Assembly: GCA_030835005.1 (NCBI GenBank)
Contig: JAUQWT010000012.1
Span: 1-24,466, forward strand
Length of the DNA: 24,466 nt
Direction of reading: 5' to 3'
From: Ignavibacteria bacterium
Lineage (GTDB): Bacteria; Bacteroidota; Ignavibacteria; Tepidaquicellales; OLB5
Under the pieces are notes generated by a model. That model was not told the origin of the DNA. It worked only from the letters and a program-made list of their open reading frames with translations, and searched no databases. Positions 22,398 to 24,466 of the stretch are shown here, piece after piece. A program made the translations under genes and the position numbers. Position 1 is the stretch's first letter, and each line of letters begins with the position of its first letter.

Positions 22398-23069
22398 ATG
22401 ACAAGAAGCAATTTTGACCTGGTTCTGTTCGATCTGGTTGGCACCACTGTAGAAGATTCAGGAAGCGGATCCTCAGCAGTAATAGAGTGTTTCGCTGAGA
22501 TATTTGTTCCGCACGGTCTTACTCTTACACAGGAAGAGATAAATCCCCACCGCGGCAAAAACAAAATTGAGGCAATTAGAAACCTCCTGATAGAAAATAA
22601 TCTTTCGCCTGAGATGACCGGGGCAATGAATCTTGAATTCAACCGGCTGCTTAAAGAGAAGATAAAGAATTTCTATCCAATGGAAGGTGCAGAAGAAGTA
22701 TTCGGTTTGTTAAGGTCAGTTGGCGTAAAGACAGCTATAGGCAGCGGCCTTCCGGAAGACTTTTGCATTCTATTATTAAATGAGCTTGGCTGGGGTAATG
22801 GAGTGTTTGACTATACCGGCAGTTCGGAATCACTTGGCGCAGGAAGGCCTGATCCCATAATGATCACTGATGCCATGCAAAAACTTGGCGTAAAAGATAG
22901 AGACCGTGTATTAAAAGTTGGGGATACGGCTTCTGATATTCTGGAGGGCAAAAATGCGGGAGTGAAGACTGGGGCTGTTCTGACGGGAACTCAAAGCAGG
23001 GAGGATCTTGAAGCTTTGAGGCCGGATTATGTTTTAGAAAGTATTAAAGATGTTACGCGGATTATGTGA
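22398..23069 (+). CDS. Phosphonatase-like HAD hydrolase
   Basis: A 223-residue HAD protein. The first motif is L-V-L-F-D-L-V-G-T-T-V-E-D with nucleophile D12; the usual +2 Asp is Val (V14), as in phosphonoacetaldehyde hydrolases, where that position is Ala. Motif 3/4 is seen in L-K-V-G-D-T-A-S-D-I-L-E-G (about 173-185). A helical cap follows motif 1 and has P-H-R-G-K-N-K-I-E-A-I-R, with Lys residues near where phosphonatase has its Schiff-base Lys. The features fit the phosphonatase-like hydrolase subfamily (PhnX-related). Whether it acts on phosphonoacetaldehyde is unknown; no phosphonate transport or transaminase gene is adjacent. Confidence 0.87.
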   Translation: MTRSNFDLVLFDLVGTTVEDSGSGSSAVIECFAEIFVPHGLTLTQEEINPHRGKNKIEAIRNLLIENNLSPEMTGAMNLEFNRLLKEKIKNFYPMEGAEEVFGLLRSVGVKTAIGSGLPEDFCILLLNELGWGNGVFDYTGSSESLGAGRPDPIMITDAMQKLGVKDRDRVLKVGDTASDILEGKNAGVKTGAVLTGTQSREDLEALRPDYVLESIKDVTRIM

Positions 23070-23082
23070 ACACATCGATGAA

Positions 23083-23107
23083 GTCAAACGCGTGCGTTTG
23101 ACCTACG
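23083..23107 (+). repeat. Dispersed palindrome family A, copy 3
   Basis: GTCAAACGCGTGCGTTTGAC (23083-23102) is identical in all 20 bases to copy 2 and is followed by CTACG. It lies 13 bases past the HAD gene stop and 38 bases before the PIG-L gene start. Confidence 0.88.
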
Positions 23108-23144
23108 TGAAGCAAAGAAATTATTTTGTAAGAATTCAATTTAC

Positions 23145-24466
23145 ATGAAGAAAATAGATTCTGCATTTAAGAGTATTGTAATATTCATAACACTAACCTT
23201 CGGCATGCTGCATTTGTATGCCGGTGGTAATGAACAGATGAATTCTGCTGAGATACTGTTTAATATGCAGAGGCTAGCCCAAACTGGTTCGGTGCTATAC
23301 ATTGCGGCTCATCCGGATGATGAGAATACAAATTTGCTGGCATACCTTGTGGGAGAAAAGAAACTGAGAGTTGGATATCTTTCATTGACACGCGGTGACG
23401 GAGGTCAGAATTTAATTGGCAAAGAGCAGGGGGAATTACTTGGGCTTTTAAGAACTCAGGAGCTGCTTGCGGCAAGAAAGATAGACGGCGCTGAACAGTT
23501 TTTCTCTCGCGCGTATGATTTCGGCTATTCAAAAAATCCAGAAGAAACTTTTAGCATATGGAATAAAGACAGCATCCTTGCAGATATTGTATGGATCATA
23601 AGAACATTCCGCCCTGATGTTATAATAACCAGATTCCCTTCAACAGGCGAAGGCGGGCACGGGCACCACACAGCTTCAGCAATACTTGCAATTGAAGCAT
23701 TTGATGCGGCGGCTGATCCGTCCAAGTTTACCGGTCAGCTTCAATATACAACTACGTGGCTGGCAAAGCGTATATACTGGAATTCGGTTGCATCGGATAT
23801 TAATTCGGTGGCTGAAGGAGAAATATCTTTTGATGACGGCGGTTTCAATGTGCTGTTGGGGAAATCGTATGGCGAGATCTCAGCCTTAAGCCGCTCAATG
23901 CATAAATGCCAGGGCATGGGGACTCCACCCGAGCGCGGCAGCAATATGGAATACTTCAAATTTTTAAAGGGCGAGCCTGCGCCGGGAAGCAGCGACTTGT
24001 TTGGAGACATTGATCTTAAGTGGGGCAAGGTGCCCGGCGGAAGCGCAATACTCGAAGCAATTAATGATATGATCGGCAAGTATGATCTGACCAAACCGGA
24101 AAACTCACTGCCTGCACTTGCATCTATTTATGCGTTGATACGGGAATTGCCCGAAGGAGATATTGATCTTGCTTACTTAAAACATCGTAAGCTTGATGAG
24201 ACAAAGAAACTCATGCTTGCATGCGCGGGTATATTTCTTGAAGCAGTATCATCGGATCATTCCACAGCGCCAGGCGGAAAGATAACCATAACCTTTCAGG
24301 CATTAAGCCGTTTGGCTGATGGCGCAGAACTTCAGAAAATCTACTTATTCCCGCAGGATGAGGTGGTAATTGATATATCAATGAACCGAAATATTGTGTA
24401 TTCTTTTGAGAATGGATATACTGTTCATCCGAATATGGAATATTCAGACCCCTATTGGCTTAAGAA
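23145..24466 (+). CDS. Exported PIG-L family deacetylase (3' end beyond the window)
   Basis: The frame opens at ATG 23145 and stays open to the window end (at least 440 residues). A signal peptide (hydrophobic 11-25, ending near L-Y-A-G-G) leads to a PIG-L/LmbE domain: A-A-H-P-D-D-E at 54-60 holds the zinc ligands H56 and D59 and the general base D58, and G-H-G-H-H at 171-175 supplies the third ligand. L-T-R-G-D-G-G-Q-N (81-89) is typical. PIG-L enzymes remove acetyl groups from N-acetylglucosamine-type sugars. The length beyond the ~300-residue catalytic domain and the beta-rich sequence after 380 fit the large secreted versions with extra C-terminal domains seen in Bacteroidota. No clear Shine-Dalgarno is visible. 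Confidence 0.88.
   Translation, partial: MKKIDSAFKSIVIFITLTFGMLHLYAGGNEQMNSAEILFNMQRLAQTGSVLYIAAHPDDENTNLLAYLVGEKKLRVGYLSLTRGDGGQNLIGKEQGELLGLLRTQELLAARKIDGAEQFFSRAYDFGYSKNPEETFSIWNKDSILADIVWIIRTFRPDVIITRFPSTGEGGHGHHTASAILAIEAFDAAADPSKFTGQLQYTTTWLAKRIYWNSVASDINSVAEGEISFDDGGFNVLLGKSYGEISALSRSMHKCQGMGTPPERGSNMEYFKFLKGEPAPGSSDLFGDIDLKWGKVPGGSAILEAINDMIGKYDLTKPENSLPALASIYALIRELPEGDIDLAYLKHRKLDETKKLMLACAGIFLEAVSSDHSTAPGGKITITFQALSRLADGAELQKIYLFPQDEVVIDISMNRNIVYSFENGYTVHPNMEYSDPYWLK

Noticed and set aside
22115..22404. Overlapping minus-strand ORFs across the repeat-filled gap
   Set aside because: They arise from hairpin repeats and the end of the GNAT tail, with no protein-like composition or start signals.
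9212..23107. CRISPR array
   Set aside because: The A and B repeats are kilobases apart and irregularly spaced, with genes between them, and there are no cas genes.
1..24466. tRNA or rRNA genes
   Set aside because: No cloverleaf with a T-arm GGTTCRA core or rRNA sequence was recognised on either strand.

Overview
The window reads as a stretch of chromosome from a member of the Bacteroidota/Ignavibacteriota (Ignavibacteria-like) lineage. The main evidence is a pair of secreted proteins ending in type IX secretion (T9SS) sorting domains with the NYPNPFNP motif. Supporting signs are AT-rich leaders with few Shine-Dalgarno sites, several TAnnTTTG promoter -7 candidates, and many Sec-exported proteins and lipoproteins. 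The sequence is not phage-like. I see no transposase, integrase, tRNA, rRNA or CRISPR array.

Layout. 0-2.1 kb: a minus-strand Nudix/CHAD pair and a histone-deacetylase-fold enzyme. 2.2-7.2 kb: a DUF1361 membrane protein, a Sec-exported PAAR protein, the translation factor EttA and an unrecognised helical protein. 7.5-11.4 kb: two tandem T9SS cargo proteins, an eight-unit SBBP beta-propeller and a LamG-LamG-P-domain protein. 11.6-15.5 kb: a run of six co-directional genes, five of them unrecognised or only loosely placed. They are a DUF3592 membrane protein, two paralogues that each carry an internal duplication, two different zinc-ribbon proteins and a small alpha/beta protein. 15.7-19.6 kb: a Cys-rich secreted protein, a GNAT acetyltransferase, two META-domain lipoproteins, an exported metallo-beta-lactamase-fold hydrolase and an exported intradiol-dioxygenase-like protein. 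19.6-24.5 kb: endonuclease III (minus strand), a MarR regulator with a double operator and a GNAT partner, a second GNAT with a low-complexity tail, a phosphonatase-like HAD hydrolase, and the 5' part of an exported PIG-L deacetylase that runs off the window.

Two features stand out. The first is the 11.6-15.5 kb cluster, the best candidate here for an undescribed system. The second is a set of dispersed intergenic palindromes: three copies of family A (GTCAAACGC/GCGTTTGAC), four copies of family B (a 50-56 base double hairpin) and one two-hairpin element C. All lie between co-directional genes, and five of the eight lie in, or within about 100 bases of, the unknown cluster.

Functional links are mostly inferred. 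MarR-GNAT looks like an autoregulated pair. The CHAD/Nudix genes overlap by one base. The GNAT gene at 16063 starts one base after the stop of its upstream neighbour. Several neighbouring genes encode envelope or secreted proteins, which fits a Gram-negative-type envelope with T9SS export.
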